IMG/VR virus record: IMGVR_UViG_3300025282_000242
Coordinates: 1-23,929 of that record
Length of the DNA stretch: 23,929 nucleotides
From: a virus
Reading direction: 5' to 3' (one strand)
Shown here piece by piece: positions 15,224 to 23,788 of the stretch. The notes beneath the pieces are model-generated. The model had not been told where the DNA came from and did no database searches. It saw only the letters and a program-made list of their open reading frames with translations. Within the stretch, counting starts at the first letter, position 1. The number at the start of each line of letters is the position of its first letter. The translations under genes were made by a program, and so were the position numbers.

Positions 15224-18198
15224 GCATAACTTACAGACCAGCTCCAGTGATAAATAAGAACTTTTCTCCAGCACCCGCAGACCCTGGATTATCGACATTC
15301 TTGAAGACTAGTGCTGCTAATGCTTTTTATCATATGCCAACTACCGCGTTATATAGAATACATGAGCAAAGATTAGCTGATACTTCTTCTGATAACTTTT
15401 TTATGAATCTTATTGGGGGAGGAAAAGAAAATAAAGGTCGTCTTCTTTCTGCAGATGAGGCTAATGAAAGGTTTGGAGTCGGTGAGTTTCTTAGTTTTGA
15501 TGAAGACATCAATGAATATGAGGCTGCTTTGCTGCGTGATCGCAAAATCGCCGAATTAGAGCGTATGCGCATTATCCAGCAGGGATCCACTACCGTGGGG
15601 CGAAAATTCGCTGGGTTGGGCGCAGGTCTGGCTGCAACGATAGTGGATCCCATTAATTTAGGAACCATGTTCATACCTATAGTCGGGCAAGCCAAATATG
15701 CGAGGATGACTCAGCAATTTGGTGGTTCAGTAACCAAAGCTCGATTAGCTAGAGGAGCCATTGAAGGTTTTGTTGGCAATGCTATGGTAGAACCTGTAGT
15801 ATTAATAGCCGCTAGTATGGATCAAGCTGAGTATAATTATGTCGATAGTGCAATTAACTTAGGATTTGGAGCCATAGCAGGATCAGGATTGCATGCAGGT
15901 CTTGGTAAAGTAGGCGATCTTATCCAAAGCAGAGCTCTTAATACACAGTTCGCGAGGATCAAAAAAACTTTGGATGAGCTAGACCCTGATGAAGCAGATG
16001 CCATGGTTCGTGCGGCAATAGCAGATGTTATGGATGATAAGCCCATGGCATCTCCTTCAGAAGTATTCGAAGCCACTCTTAATGAGATTGAGGCAAGAGC
16101 CAAATTTGATGTTGAAGAAGCCAGGGCTGAATCATTAAGGGAATTGGGATTCGATAAAAATGCTCCTAAAACTTTTAAATTCTATTCTGAAGATACCGGG
16201 ATTCATGATCCTCAACCTAATGAGCCCTGGTTTCATGCTCGAGCTGCTGGAGGAAACATGGTCTTTTCAAAGAATAGGCCAGCTTTCTTTTCCAGATCTA
16301 TGACAATTCCTCGAAAAGTTGCTTCTATTAAATCTTTAATGCACGGTATCGGAGATGAGCCAGAGATATTCGTTGCTAATCTTAAAATGGAAAATCCGGC
16401 TGGTTTACTCGATCTTCAGAATGTTATCAATACTATGGATAGGGCAACTCTTAATCAAGAGCTCATTGACAATATTCCTAAAGAAAATATCAGAGCCCTG
16501 GGACTCGATGAAGGCAGACTTGATATTGAAGTACCGTTAGCTGATACCTTATTTTCTCCCACTGTTAGAAAAAGGCTTGAAGAGCAAGGATTTGATTCTT
16601 ATTTTGGTCCTCTTATTGGCCATACATTGTACCCTGTATATGATCTTGACTGGCACAAAGCTACGTCTCAACGGGATAATGTACTTGCTGTCGTATTTAA
16701 CCCTGAACAAATTAAATCTCCTGGAGTTAGGTCTAAGCAGTTAAAAGGTAAGGGCCATATTGAGACGTGGATTCGTAAAGTTCTTAATAGGGGTGAGACT
16801 CCAGCAGGCCCCGGAACATCTGGTAATCTTGCGGGTCCTCAACTTGGGGGCGGGAGAGTTGGACAATTTGCAGACGATCTTCCCGAGATTATTGATACAA
16901 TTAAGGACAAGTTTGATCAACCAGTTATAGAAGCAAGAACTGGTGGCGGGGTAGAATCTCTTGTTCTCATTACAGAAGATTTCGTCATTAAGCTTTCACA
17001 TAGCTCGGAAATGTTTAAGCGGGAAATGGGTACACTTACCCCTGACATGCTGTTTGCCAAGAAAATAGGACGTACTTACGTAACTATTGAAGAGTCGGTA
17101 GTTCCCCTTGCTGATGCACATAATCCGTTTGATAAGCTTAATGCCATGTGGCAGAATAAGGTTAGGGCTGATCTTCCTTCTGATGCTGATCTTCATTCTA
17201 ATGCTAGTCAACGTGGGGCGATGCACAATACTCTTGAAAAGGAACTTGAACTAAAGAGAGTTGAACTTGGTCTTGAACAACCTCGATTTCATCATTTCGA
17301 TGCTAAGAGCGATAATATTGGCGTAACCAGAGATGGTGATCTTGTCCTGCATGATCGAGGTGGATTACCTGACGACCTGAGACTTAGAGAAGATTTTACT
17401 AAGGATATTCTTCCTAATAGAGGATCTGACGGCATCTTCTTTGATACTGTTAATAATCTTAAACGATCTGTTGATGATAGAGTAAAGCATCTTCGTAAAT
17501 CTGTTATTCAGAATTTGATAGCTAAGAAACGTCGTGAATTCAAGAAAGCTCAAATAGCTGAAGCACGTCGTCAAATGAAGCGGATGGAAGATCCCACTCA
17601 GCTTATTAAGGCTGATGACGGTCCAGATCAAATAGCGGCTGCTATTAAAGAACAGATCCAAGATTTTCTACCCACGAGACTTAAGTCCCTGGCAGATGAG
17701 ATAGCAAATCTTCCAATTAAGGATTCTGACGGTAAGCCTACTTTTGGCCCTGGCATAAAGTACAGCGAGATCCTAGATAGGGTTAACGCGAAAACTAAAT
17801 CAAAGCTTCTCGATGCATTAAATGATGGAATTAAAGCAAAGATAATTCCTGAAGGACCAGTTGAAGGAGCTGCTGGAGTCTCAACAGTAATAGAGCAGTT
17901 CGATGAGTACTTTCCTATCATCTTAAAAAGATTTATCGGTGAAGAGGGTGGAGGGGCAGACTTACAAGGAGCTGGTGTTGATCTTGAAAGAAGAGTGAGA
18001 ATCACAGAGGAAGGTAACATTGAGATTATACCTGATCGAGAAGTTAGTGTTGATGAAGCCGTCAATGATTTCATAAACAATCTTACTGAGGAAGAGAGAA
18101 GACTTGTGGGTCCGATCTTAGATGATCTTGATAGATTCGACGCTGATGAATTAGGAATCAATGCAGCAATCGATTGCATCATAAGGAGCATGACATAA
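15220..18198 (+). CDS. Large internal virion protein with ADP-ribosyltransferase-like and kinase-like segments
   Basis: A 992-residue protein in the place of T7 gp16, an ejection-channel protein. The N-terminal part has two hydrophobic stretches (about 131-156, with VDPINLGTMFIPIVG, and 188-199) followed by a Gly-rich one, which may insert in the inner membrane. Residues 319-503 resemble ADP-ribosyltransferases of phage polyvalent proteins: WFH at 337-339, FFS at 356-358, and FNPEQIKS at 493-500 with Glu496. Residues 570-716 resemble a protein kinase: Gly-rich TGGGVES (574-580), VIKL with Lys591, a Glu602 helix, HFDAKSDN (692-699) and DRG (712-714). Asp694 to Asp712 is 18 residues, as in classical kinases. 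No lytic transglycosylase motif is visible. Activity is inferred, not shown. Confidence 0.75.
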   Translation: MSITYRPAPVINKNFSPAPADPGLSTFLKTSAANAFYHMPTTALYRIHEQRLADTSSDNFFMNLIGGGKENKGRLLSADEANERFGVGEFLSFDEDINEYEAALLRDRKIAELERMRIIQQGSTTVGRKFAGLGAGLAATIVDPINLGTMFIPIVGQAKYARMTQQFGGSVTKARLARGAIEGFVGNAMVEPVVLIAASMDQAEYNYVDSAINLGFGAIAGSGLHAGLGKVGDLIQSRALNTQFARIKKTLDELDPDEADAMVRAAIADVMDDKPMASPSEVFEATLNEIEARAKFDVEEARAESLRELGFDKNAPKTFKFYSEDTGIHDPQPNEPWFHARAAGGNMVFSKNRPAFFSRSMTIPRKVASIKSLMHGIGDEPEIFVANLKMENPAGLLDLQNVINTMDRATLNQELIDNIPKENIRALGLDEGRLDIEVPLADTLFSPTVRKRLEEQGFDSYFGPLIGHTLYPVYDLDWHKATSQRDNVLAVVFNPEQIKSPGVRSKQLKGKGHIETWIRKVLNRGETPAGPGTSGNLAGPQLGGGRVGQFADDLPEIIDTIKDKFDQPVIEARTGGGVESLVLITEDFVIKLSHSSEMFKREMGTLTPDMLFAKKIGRTYVTIEESVVPLADAHNPFDKLNAMWQNKVRADLPSDADLHSNASQRGAMHNTLEKELELKRVELGLEQPRFHHFDAKSDNIGVTRDGDLVLHDRGGLPDDLRLREDFTKDILPNRGSDGIFFDTVNNLKRSVDDRVKHLRKSVIQNLIAKKRREFKKAQIAEARRQMKRMEDPTQLIKADDGPDQIAAAIKEQIQDFLPTRLKSLADEIANLPIKDSDGKPTFGPGIKYSEILDRVNAKTKSKLLDALNDGIKAKIIPEGPVEGAAGVSTVIEQFDEYFPIILKRFIGEEGGGADLQGAGVDLERRVRITEEGNIEIIPDREVSVDEAVNDFINNLTEEERRLVGPILDDLDRFDADELGINAAIDCIIRSMT

Positions 18199-20744
18199 TG
18201 GCTAAGAAGGCAGATCCTTGTATCGACGCTATCCGACAAGCGGGTGGTGATAAGATTACTGTAGCTCAGGCTCAGGAAATCATTGACGATATTATGAATC
18301 GAGCTGACCGTATTGATATGGCGAAAATGGGCAATGTTGAAAATAAGATCAAGGAAATTGGTAGTAGCATTCTTGATCAAAACAAAATTTCTAAAGAGAT
18401 CCAGAAACGCAATGCCATTTTAATCGTAACGGCACAACGTCGTATCAGAGATTATGTCAGTAGGTTTCCTACCGCAGGCGAGGGTTTACAGGCATTTAAT
18501 GAAGGTGCTACTGGTAGAGCGAGAACAACCCGTGGCGCGAGACTCTCGGTAGATAGTCAAGTAATTGCCCTAAAACATAAGTTTACTGGTGATTTCCTCA
18601 ATGAATTAGAAACTGCTGGACTTGTCGGAGACTTCGTATCCAATAGACTGGAAAGAGAGATCTTCCAAGAGCTGTGGCATATCAACGATCCAAATGCACA
18701 TAACCCTTCAGGAAATAAGAATGCCAAACAGCTAGCTCAGATAATCCGTAGACTTCAGAATGAAATGGTAGATAGGGAAAACAGGGCTGGGGCCTATATA
18801 GGAAGACTCGACAACTACGTAATCAGACAGACCCACGATGCTACTGCTATTCGTAAAGCTGGTGGTATGGGTATGGGTAGAGGATCTAATGAGGCGTCAT
18901 TCCAGGCGTGGAAGGAGTTTATCACGCCCCTGCTTGACGAAGAACTCACATTTAAAGACATGGTCCCTGAGGAGTTTTTAAGGGAAGCTCATCGTGGAAT
19001 AATCACTGGGGTTCATCATCGTAGTCCTATATCAGCAGGTCAAGAATTCGTACCAACAGGATCACTAGCTAGAAAGATAAGTCAACGAAGAGTTCTTCAT
19101 TTTAAGGATGCTGATTCCTCGTTTGCTTACAACTCCCGATTTGGAGCAAGGAATCTTCGTGACGGAGTAATCGGTGATATTAAGAGGTCTTCACATGCAA
19201 TTGGGTTACTCGAAAACTATGGTCCAAATCCCGAGAACACATTTAGAGCTCTCGTCGATGAGTTTAAGCAAGTCGCAAGAACATTACCTGATGATCGAGA
19301 ACAGCTCTTACGTCTCGACAGCCCTAATCTTCAGGCATCCTTCGACGAAATTATGGGTCGTCACGATATACCTCATAATATGACCTTACATAGAGTAACA
19401 CGTGCATTAAGAGATTGGCAAACCCTGTCAAAGCTTGGTGGTGTTACGTTGTCTGCTATTCCAGATAAAGCTTTCTTTCATATGGCAGGGACTTATCAGG
19501 GTATGAAGAGTTTGGATATATGGAGAGAACAGTTAGGCATCTTTATTCCTAAAACTGCTGAAGAAAAGGAAATAATCAGGGCAATGGGAGCTGGTATAGA
19601 TGCTTTCCTTGGAGAAGTTGCAACTAGATTTACTGCCACTGAAAAAGTCGGTGGAACTATGTTCAAGCTCCAACAGAACTTGTTTAAGCTTAACGTAATG
19701 AATTGGTGGAATGATGTTCATAAAGGAGCATTTGCTAAACTTACTGCTATCACTCTCGGAGAACATGGTAAGTTTGATCATGGGCAGCTCAATGATGATT
19801 TAAGGAATTTGTTAAACATCTATGATATTAACGCCCCAGATTGGAACTTGCTCAGATCTCATACATACGACGTAGGTGGTAGAACGTACTTGACACCTGA
19901 TCGTGTCAATGAAATTCCAGAAAGTCGTATAATATCTGAGCTTGAGACAAGGGGCATTGGAGTTTCAGATGGTAACATTCGTAGATTTAGAGATCAGTTG
20001 GAAACGAAACTTAGAGCTCTCATATCCGATCAAGTGGATGATGCAATTCCAACTCCAGGTGGACGTGAGAGGAGACTCTCATATTGGAATACGGAACCAG
20101 GCACTGCAAGAGGAGCTGCTGCTAGATTACTTATGCACTTCAAGAGCTTTCCCATTACTGTGTGGGAAAGAGCCGTCAAGCGTGAAGTTTATGGTCATGG
20201 TTCCAAATCAGTTAAACAATGGCTGTTAAGTGATCGTAAAGGAAACTTTAGAATGCTTCAACTTATCGCTCTTACAACGATAGGTGGATATATTTCTATG
20301 AGCATTAAGGATGCTTTAAGAGGTAGGAAACCACGAAGATTGAAGAACGATGATGGCAGTTTCAACGCTGATGTAGTTCTAGCTGCCATGAAACGTGGCG
20401 GTGGGTTAGGAATCTATGGAGATTTCTTGTTTACGGAATATGATAGAAGTTATAGTAGCGTAGTAAATGTAATGGCAGGACCCGTTGTAGGAACTGCTTC
20501 AGAGGTAATAGGAACTGCTTCTCAAGGTATAAGGGGTAAAGATATTACCAGACCCGCGGAAAAATTGGCCCTGGGTAACACTCCGTTTATTAATTTGTTT
20601 TACATTAGACCAGTCTTAGATTATCTTATACTCTGGAATATTGAAGAAATGCTAAATCCAGGGTCATTAACAAGAATGGAAAAATCAGTTGAAAAGCATA
20701 ATCATCAAGGTTTTCTTGTTCGCCCATCGGAGGTCGTAAGATGA
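18198..20744 (+). CDS. gp16-like C-terminal internal virion protein
   Basis: An 848-residue protein starting at ATG in TAATG of the previous stop, with AAGGAG at 18183-18188. The long helical body and the C-terminal region (AARLLMHFKSFPITVWERAVKR, then a hydrophobic helix near 687-705, and a closing MLNPGSLTRMEKSVEKHNHQG-type segment) match the C-terminal halves of large podovirus internal virion proteins. It probably works with the preceding protein as two pieces of a gp16-type channel. No enzymatic motif stands out. The ATGA junction couples it to the fibre gene. Confidence 0.8.
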   Translation: MAKKADPCIDAIRQAGGDKITVAQAQEIIDDIMNRADRIDMAKMGNVENKIKEIGSSILDQNKISKEIQKRNAILIVTAQRRIRDYVSRFPTAGEGLQAFNEGATGRARTTRGARLSVDSQVIALKHKFTGDFLNELETAGLVGDFVSNRLEREIFQELWHINDPNAHNPSGNKNAKQLAQIIRRLQNEMVDRENRAGAYIGRLDNYVIRQTHDATAIRKAGGMGMGRGSNEASFQAWKEFITPLLDEELTFKDMVPEEFLREAHRGIITGVHHRSPISAGQEFVPTGSLARKISQRRVLHFKDADSSFAYNSRFGARNLRDGVIGDIKRSSHAIGLLENYGPNPENTFRALVDEFKQVARTLPDDREQLLRLDSPNLQASFDEIMGRHDIPHNMTLHRVTRALRDWQTLSKLGGVTLSAIPDKAFFHMAGTYQGMKSLDIWREQLGIFIPKTAEEKEIIRAMGAGIDAFLGEVATRFTATEKVGGTMFKLQQNLFKLNVMNWWNDVHKGAFAKLTAITLGEHGKFDHGQLNDDLRNLLNIYDINAPDWNLLRSHTYDVGGRTYLTPDRVNEIPESRIISELETRGIGVSDGNIRRFRDQLETKLRALISDQVDDAIPTPGGRERRLSYWNTEPGTARGAAARLLMHFKSFPITVWERAVKREVYGHGSKSVKQWLLSDRKGNFRMLQLIALTTIGGYISMSIKDALRGRKPRRLKNDDGSFNADVVLAAMKRGGGLGIYGDFLFTEYDRSYSSVVNVMAGPVVGTASEVIGTASQGIRGKDITRPAEKLALGNTPFINLFYIRPVLDYLILWNIEEMLNPGSLTRMEKSVEKHNHQGFLVRPSEVVR

Positions 20745-21574
20745 CGTTAGCATCTACAGCAGCTCGTATTCAATATTCACCAAATGGATCAACAACCATT
20801 TTTTCATTCCCGTATCTGTTTCTAGTTGAAGCTCATTTAGTTGTAACTATTACAACAGCTGCTGGTGTAGATACTATTCAAACTATTGCTACTCAATATA
20901 CTACCACAGGAGAAGGATTACAAGTAGGTGGAACTGTTATTATGTTAACGCCTCCTGCATCAGGGACTACTCTTACTATTAAACGTATAGTTCCTATTAC
21001 TCAACTTACAGATTACATTGCTAATGATTCTTTCCCAGCTGAGACTCACGAAGAAGCTCTTGACAAACTTACTATGATTGCTCAGTTCCATCAAGAGTCT
21101 CTTGATCGAGCAATTGTTTTTCCTGACACTGAACCAGCTGCTACTGTAAATGAACTTAGTAACGCTATTAATCGGGCAAGCACGCTTTTCTCTTTCGGTG
21201 CGTCTGGAGAAATCACATATACAACTATCGCCTCGCTCATATCAAGCATAGATATATCTGCTGGAACGAGCATCGTATTGGGTACTCCAGGCGGTACCGT
21301 TAATGCTCGTACGATTACCGTTAATGTGGATAGTACAGGGGTCTTCTACAAAGTTCGATGCTGGTTCGTTGCGAATACCGTCACCACTCCTACACTTACC
21401 CCATCTCTCGATCCTCCTGATCAGCATCTCGGTGGAACTATAGAAGAGATGACGGATACGAACGGAGATGCGACGATCACTATTAACCACCTCGGCAGTT
21501 CTAAATCCTGGCGTTTATGCATTGAAGTAGCTGGAGTCGTTTTACTCAGTGATTCATTCTCAATGGGAAGCTAA
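20741..21574 (+). CDS. T7 fibre-type tail anchor protein with Ig-like C-terminus
   Basis: A 277-residue protein. Residues 1-130 fit the T7 gp17 N-terminal tail-attachment domain: FSFPYLFLVEAHLVVTI near the start, a QYTTTGEG stretch, LTIKRIVPITQLTDY, and AETHEEALDKLTMIAQFHQESLDRAI. A short helical linker follows. The last 90 residues are a beta-sandwich-like module with TDTNGDATITINHLG, typical of Ig-like domains. There is no receptor-binding tip, so it is probably an adaptor that carries other fibre proteins encoded downstream. It ends two bases before the next start. Confidence 0.85.
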   Translation: MTLASTAARIQYSPNGSTTIFSFPYLFLVEAHLVVTITTAAGVDTIQTIATQYTTTGEGLQVGGTVIMLTPPASGTTLTIKRIVPITQLTDYIANDSFPAETHEEALDKLTMIAQFHQESLDRAIVFPDTEPAATVNELSNAINRASTLFSFGASGEITYTTIASLISSIDISAGTSIVLGTPGGTVNARTITVNVDSTGVFYKVRCWFVANTVTTPTLTPSLDPPDQHLGGTIEEMTDTNGDATITINHLGSSKSWRLCIEVAGVVLLSDSFSMGS

Positions 21575-21575
21575 T

Positions 21576-22637
21576 ATGAAGAAACTACTCTATCTACTTC
21601 TTTTAATCGCGACACCGGTATTTGGTCGAATCGTTAAGCCACATGACTTTGGTCCGCTAAACTCTGAGACCCTGGCAACTGTTATCAATCTTATCGGATC
21701 TAACGAGGCTCAAATCGAGATCTCAGCTGGCCAGTATCTGATGTATACCAACCTCATGTTCCCTACTAATATGCATGTGGTTGTTAGTCCAGGGGCAGGA
21801 TTTTTAGTTACCAACAAAGTAGTTCTTACTTTCAATGGCAGCTTATCTGCAGGACCTTACAGAATATTCGAGGGATATGGAATAGTTACAGGGGCTGCTT
21901 ATATAGCTGAAACGCATATTCAATGGACTCCGTCGGATATGACGAACTATTTGTTTACATTCCCTCGCAAACAACTGGCCGATGTGGTTACCAGTGATGA
22001 GATTGCAAACGCAACGATTACAAGCAATCAGATCGCAAGGCTAACGATAAGCACGAACAATCTTGCGGAAAACTTGTTCACTCGCCTGATTCCTGTGGGA
22101 ACGATTTTGCCTTTTGGTGGTTTAGACAGTAAACAACCAGTCGGGTTCCTGATGTGCGACGGTTCGGCCTACACATCGGCAGCGTACCCAGCCCTGTTTA
22201 ACGTGATCGGAACGGGTTGGGGAGACGGATCGACGCTGGGATCCGGCCAATTCAACGTACCCGATTTGCGAGGAACCTTTCTGCGTGGAGACAATGATAT
22301 GTATGATCTGAGGGTAGGGCATTGGGCTGATGCTACCGCTGCTTTCGCGGCCGACGACTATTCCGACCCGGATACTCACGGAGCATGGCGAGTGGCTCGT
22401 CATGCTGGTGGTGGAACGGGGCTAGAAGTTGGTAGCTTTCAGATGTCTACATTTGAGAATCATACTCATGTAATTCAGAGTACTGTGAGTGGCGAGGGAA
22501 CTTCGATCCCCCATATGAATGTGGTGCATGAGGATGCCAATTCGGTAAATAACACTGAAAATACACAAACATATGAAACTGGCCAAGACGAATCTAGACC
22601 AGTAAACGCAAGCGTGAAATTCATAATAAAGTATTAA
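21576..22637 (+). CDS. Secreted-type tail fibre with beta-helix-like part and collar domain
   Basis: A 353-residue protein starting at ATG 21576, where MKKLLYLLLLIATPVFG is a clear Sec-type signal peptide. An upstream in-frame start lies within the previous gene and would hide it, so it is rejected. Residues 45-105 (IEISAGQYLMYTNL, then VVVSPGAGFLV) resemble the first rungs of pectate-lyase-like tail spikes. Residues 172-239 (PVGTILPFGG to FNVPDLRGTFLRGDND) form a phage tail collar domain, and the end, RPVNASVKFIIKY, is the usual tip. A leader on such a fibre is unexpected. Base composition rises in GC over the collar part (about 22100-22400), suggesting mosaic origin. Confidence 0.85.
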   Translation: MKKLLYLLLLIATPVFGRIVKPHDFGPLNSETLATVINLIGSNEAQIEISAGQYLMYTNLMFPTNMHVVVSPGAGFLVTNKVVLTFNGSLSAGPYRIFEGYGIVTGAAYIAETHIQWTPSDMTNYLFTFPRKQLADVVTSDEIANATITSNQIARLTISTNNLAENLFTRLIPVGTILPFGGLDSKQPVGFLMCDGSAYTSAAYPALFNVIGTGWGDGSTLGSGQFNVPDLRGTFLRGDNDMYDLRVGHWADATAAFAADDYSDPDTHGAWRVARHAGGGTGLEVGSFQMSTFENHTHVIQSTVSGEGTSIPHMNVVHEDANSVNNTENTQTYETGQDESRPVNASVKFIIKY

Positions 22638-22639
22638 TC

Positions 22640-23248
22640 ATGAAAAAAATCTATGGCCTATTCGTCCTTTTCTTGTTGATGTTGCCGAGCGTGTCTAAGG
22701 GAGATCTTTGGTATTCGATTTCGTCGTCAAACAACGAGTACGTTGCAATATATCATAATACCGGGGCGCGAGATTACACTGCCAGTAATGCCTTTATTAA
22801 TATTCAGTCGAATTATCTAAAGATGTCTTCTAATACAAATTATCCGTGGGCAGAACGGAGTACCTTTGAAAAGGAGATGATTGATTTGCCGATTGAGTTG
22901 CGTACCTGGACAGGGGTTCATTGGACCAATTCCGGTGACAAGAGCCTCTATGACCGGGACGAAGAATCCGAGGATGCACCACGATTGAAGTCAGCGGAAA
23001 ACGATTTAATTGCTCATATGGTTGTTCACGCAAGCGGGTTTAATACGAATACTGATGTCTATGTGAGTGAAACTCAGGTTAAAACGTATGTCGATAATAT
23101 ATATAAAATTAGCAGTTACACACAAAGGGTGACGGAACTACAGAAAGCATCTGGGTATATGTCCGGCATTAAGCTTACCACAGGAGACTATGGCGATGGT
23201 TGGTATGACAACGTTAGTTGGCACACGAATCATCCGACGTGGCCTTAA
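22640..23248 (+). CDS. Signal-peptide protein of the fibre module, unknown function
   Basis: A 202-residue protein beginning MKKIYGLFVLFLLMLPSVSKG, a typical Sec signal peptide with cleavage likely near residue 21. The mature part is rich in Asn, Ser, Tyr and Trp (WYSISSSNNEYVAIYHN, YDNVSWHTNHPTW), usual for extracellular or carbohydrate-binding folds. A helical stretch lies near 113-165. I do not recognise a family. There is no clear ribosome binding site, and the start lies two bases after the previous stop, so translation is probably coupled. Confidence 0.75.
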   Translation: MKKIYGLFVLFLLMLPSVSKGDLWYSISSSNNEYVAIYHNTGARDYTASNAFINIQSNYLKMSSNTNYPWAERSTFEKEMIDLPIELRTWTGVHWTNSGDKSLYDRDEESEDAPRLKSAENDLIAHMVVHASGFNTNTDVYVSETQVKTYVDNIYKISSYTQRVTELQKASGYMSGIKLTTGDYGDGWYDNVSWHTNHPTWP

Positions 23249-23272
23249 GAACATAATGTAATAAGGAGAAAT

Positions 23273-23788
23273 ATGAAGAAAATAGTAGCACTACTCGTAT
23301 TATTGCCCATGCTTTGCCTTGCAGATGGGGCACGTACATTCTCAGTAACTAATTCATCTGAATTAGTATGCGCTGACAGATCACGGTTCTATTTCAATGA
23401 ACCTAATTGGGTAACATCAACTGCATACGTTAATGGTAATACTGTTACCAATGCTGGCAGTCACTATATGGCTCTCAGTGCGGGAACCTCAGGAGCTACA
23501 GCACCTACACACAACTCAGGTGCTGTTTCCGATGGCACTGTTGACTGGCTTTATATTCCTATGGGGGCAGAAACAAAACCTCTGTATCGTGAAGATATTG
23601 TTTTTATAGTGATGTCAGGTGGGCCGGTTTCATTTAATGTAGGTACAACCGCAGTTCTAAACACCGGTATAACTCTCCCTACCGTCAATTCGTCTTGGTC
23701 CCCTGGCAATGTTCCTCAGGAAGAGATTCATGTCATTGACGGTAATATTGGCTCTGTTATATCAGTATATGAAAGGTCACGTAACTAA
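23273..23788 (+). CDS. Signal-peptide protein with phage carbohydrate-binding-like module
   Basis: A 171-residue protein with AAGGAG four bases before ATG. It starts MKKIVALLVLLPMLCLADG. Cleavage is likely after CLA; Cys15 is not in a proper lipobox, so it is not called a lipoprotein. Residues 46-95 (WVTSTAYVNGNTV, YMALSAGTSGATAPTHNSGAVSDGTVDWLY) form a module found often in phage tail proteins, with Trp, Tyr and the GTSG-PTH-DG-W pattern and thought to bind glycans. The rest is beta-rich. It stops in TAATG, shared with the following gene. Confidence 0.8.
   Translation: MKKIVALLVLLPMLCLADGARTFSVTNSSELVCADRSRFYFNEPNWVTSTAYVNGNTVTNAGSHYMALSAGTSGATAPTHNSGAVSDGTVDWLYIPMGAETKPLYREDIVFIVMSGGPVSFNVGTTAVLNTGITLPTVNSSWSPGNVPQEEIHVIDGNIGSVISVYERSRN

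Noticed and set aside
18174-18197. Upstream TTG start for the gp16-like C-terminal protein
   Set aside because: AAGGAG at 18183-18188 lies downstream of it and serves ATG 18198.
17628-18380. 250-codon leftward frame opposite the end of the large internal virion protein gene
   Set aside because: It is antisense to two coding genes with good starts, is Ser/Leu/Ile-rich as complement of their codons, and has no ribosome site.
23273-23330. Lipoprotein signal in the gene at 23273
   Set aside because: The residues before Cys15 (PML) do not form a lipobox, and an ordinary cleavage site follows at CLA.
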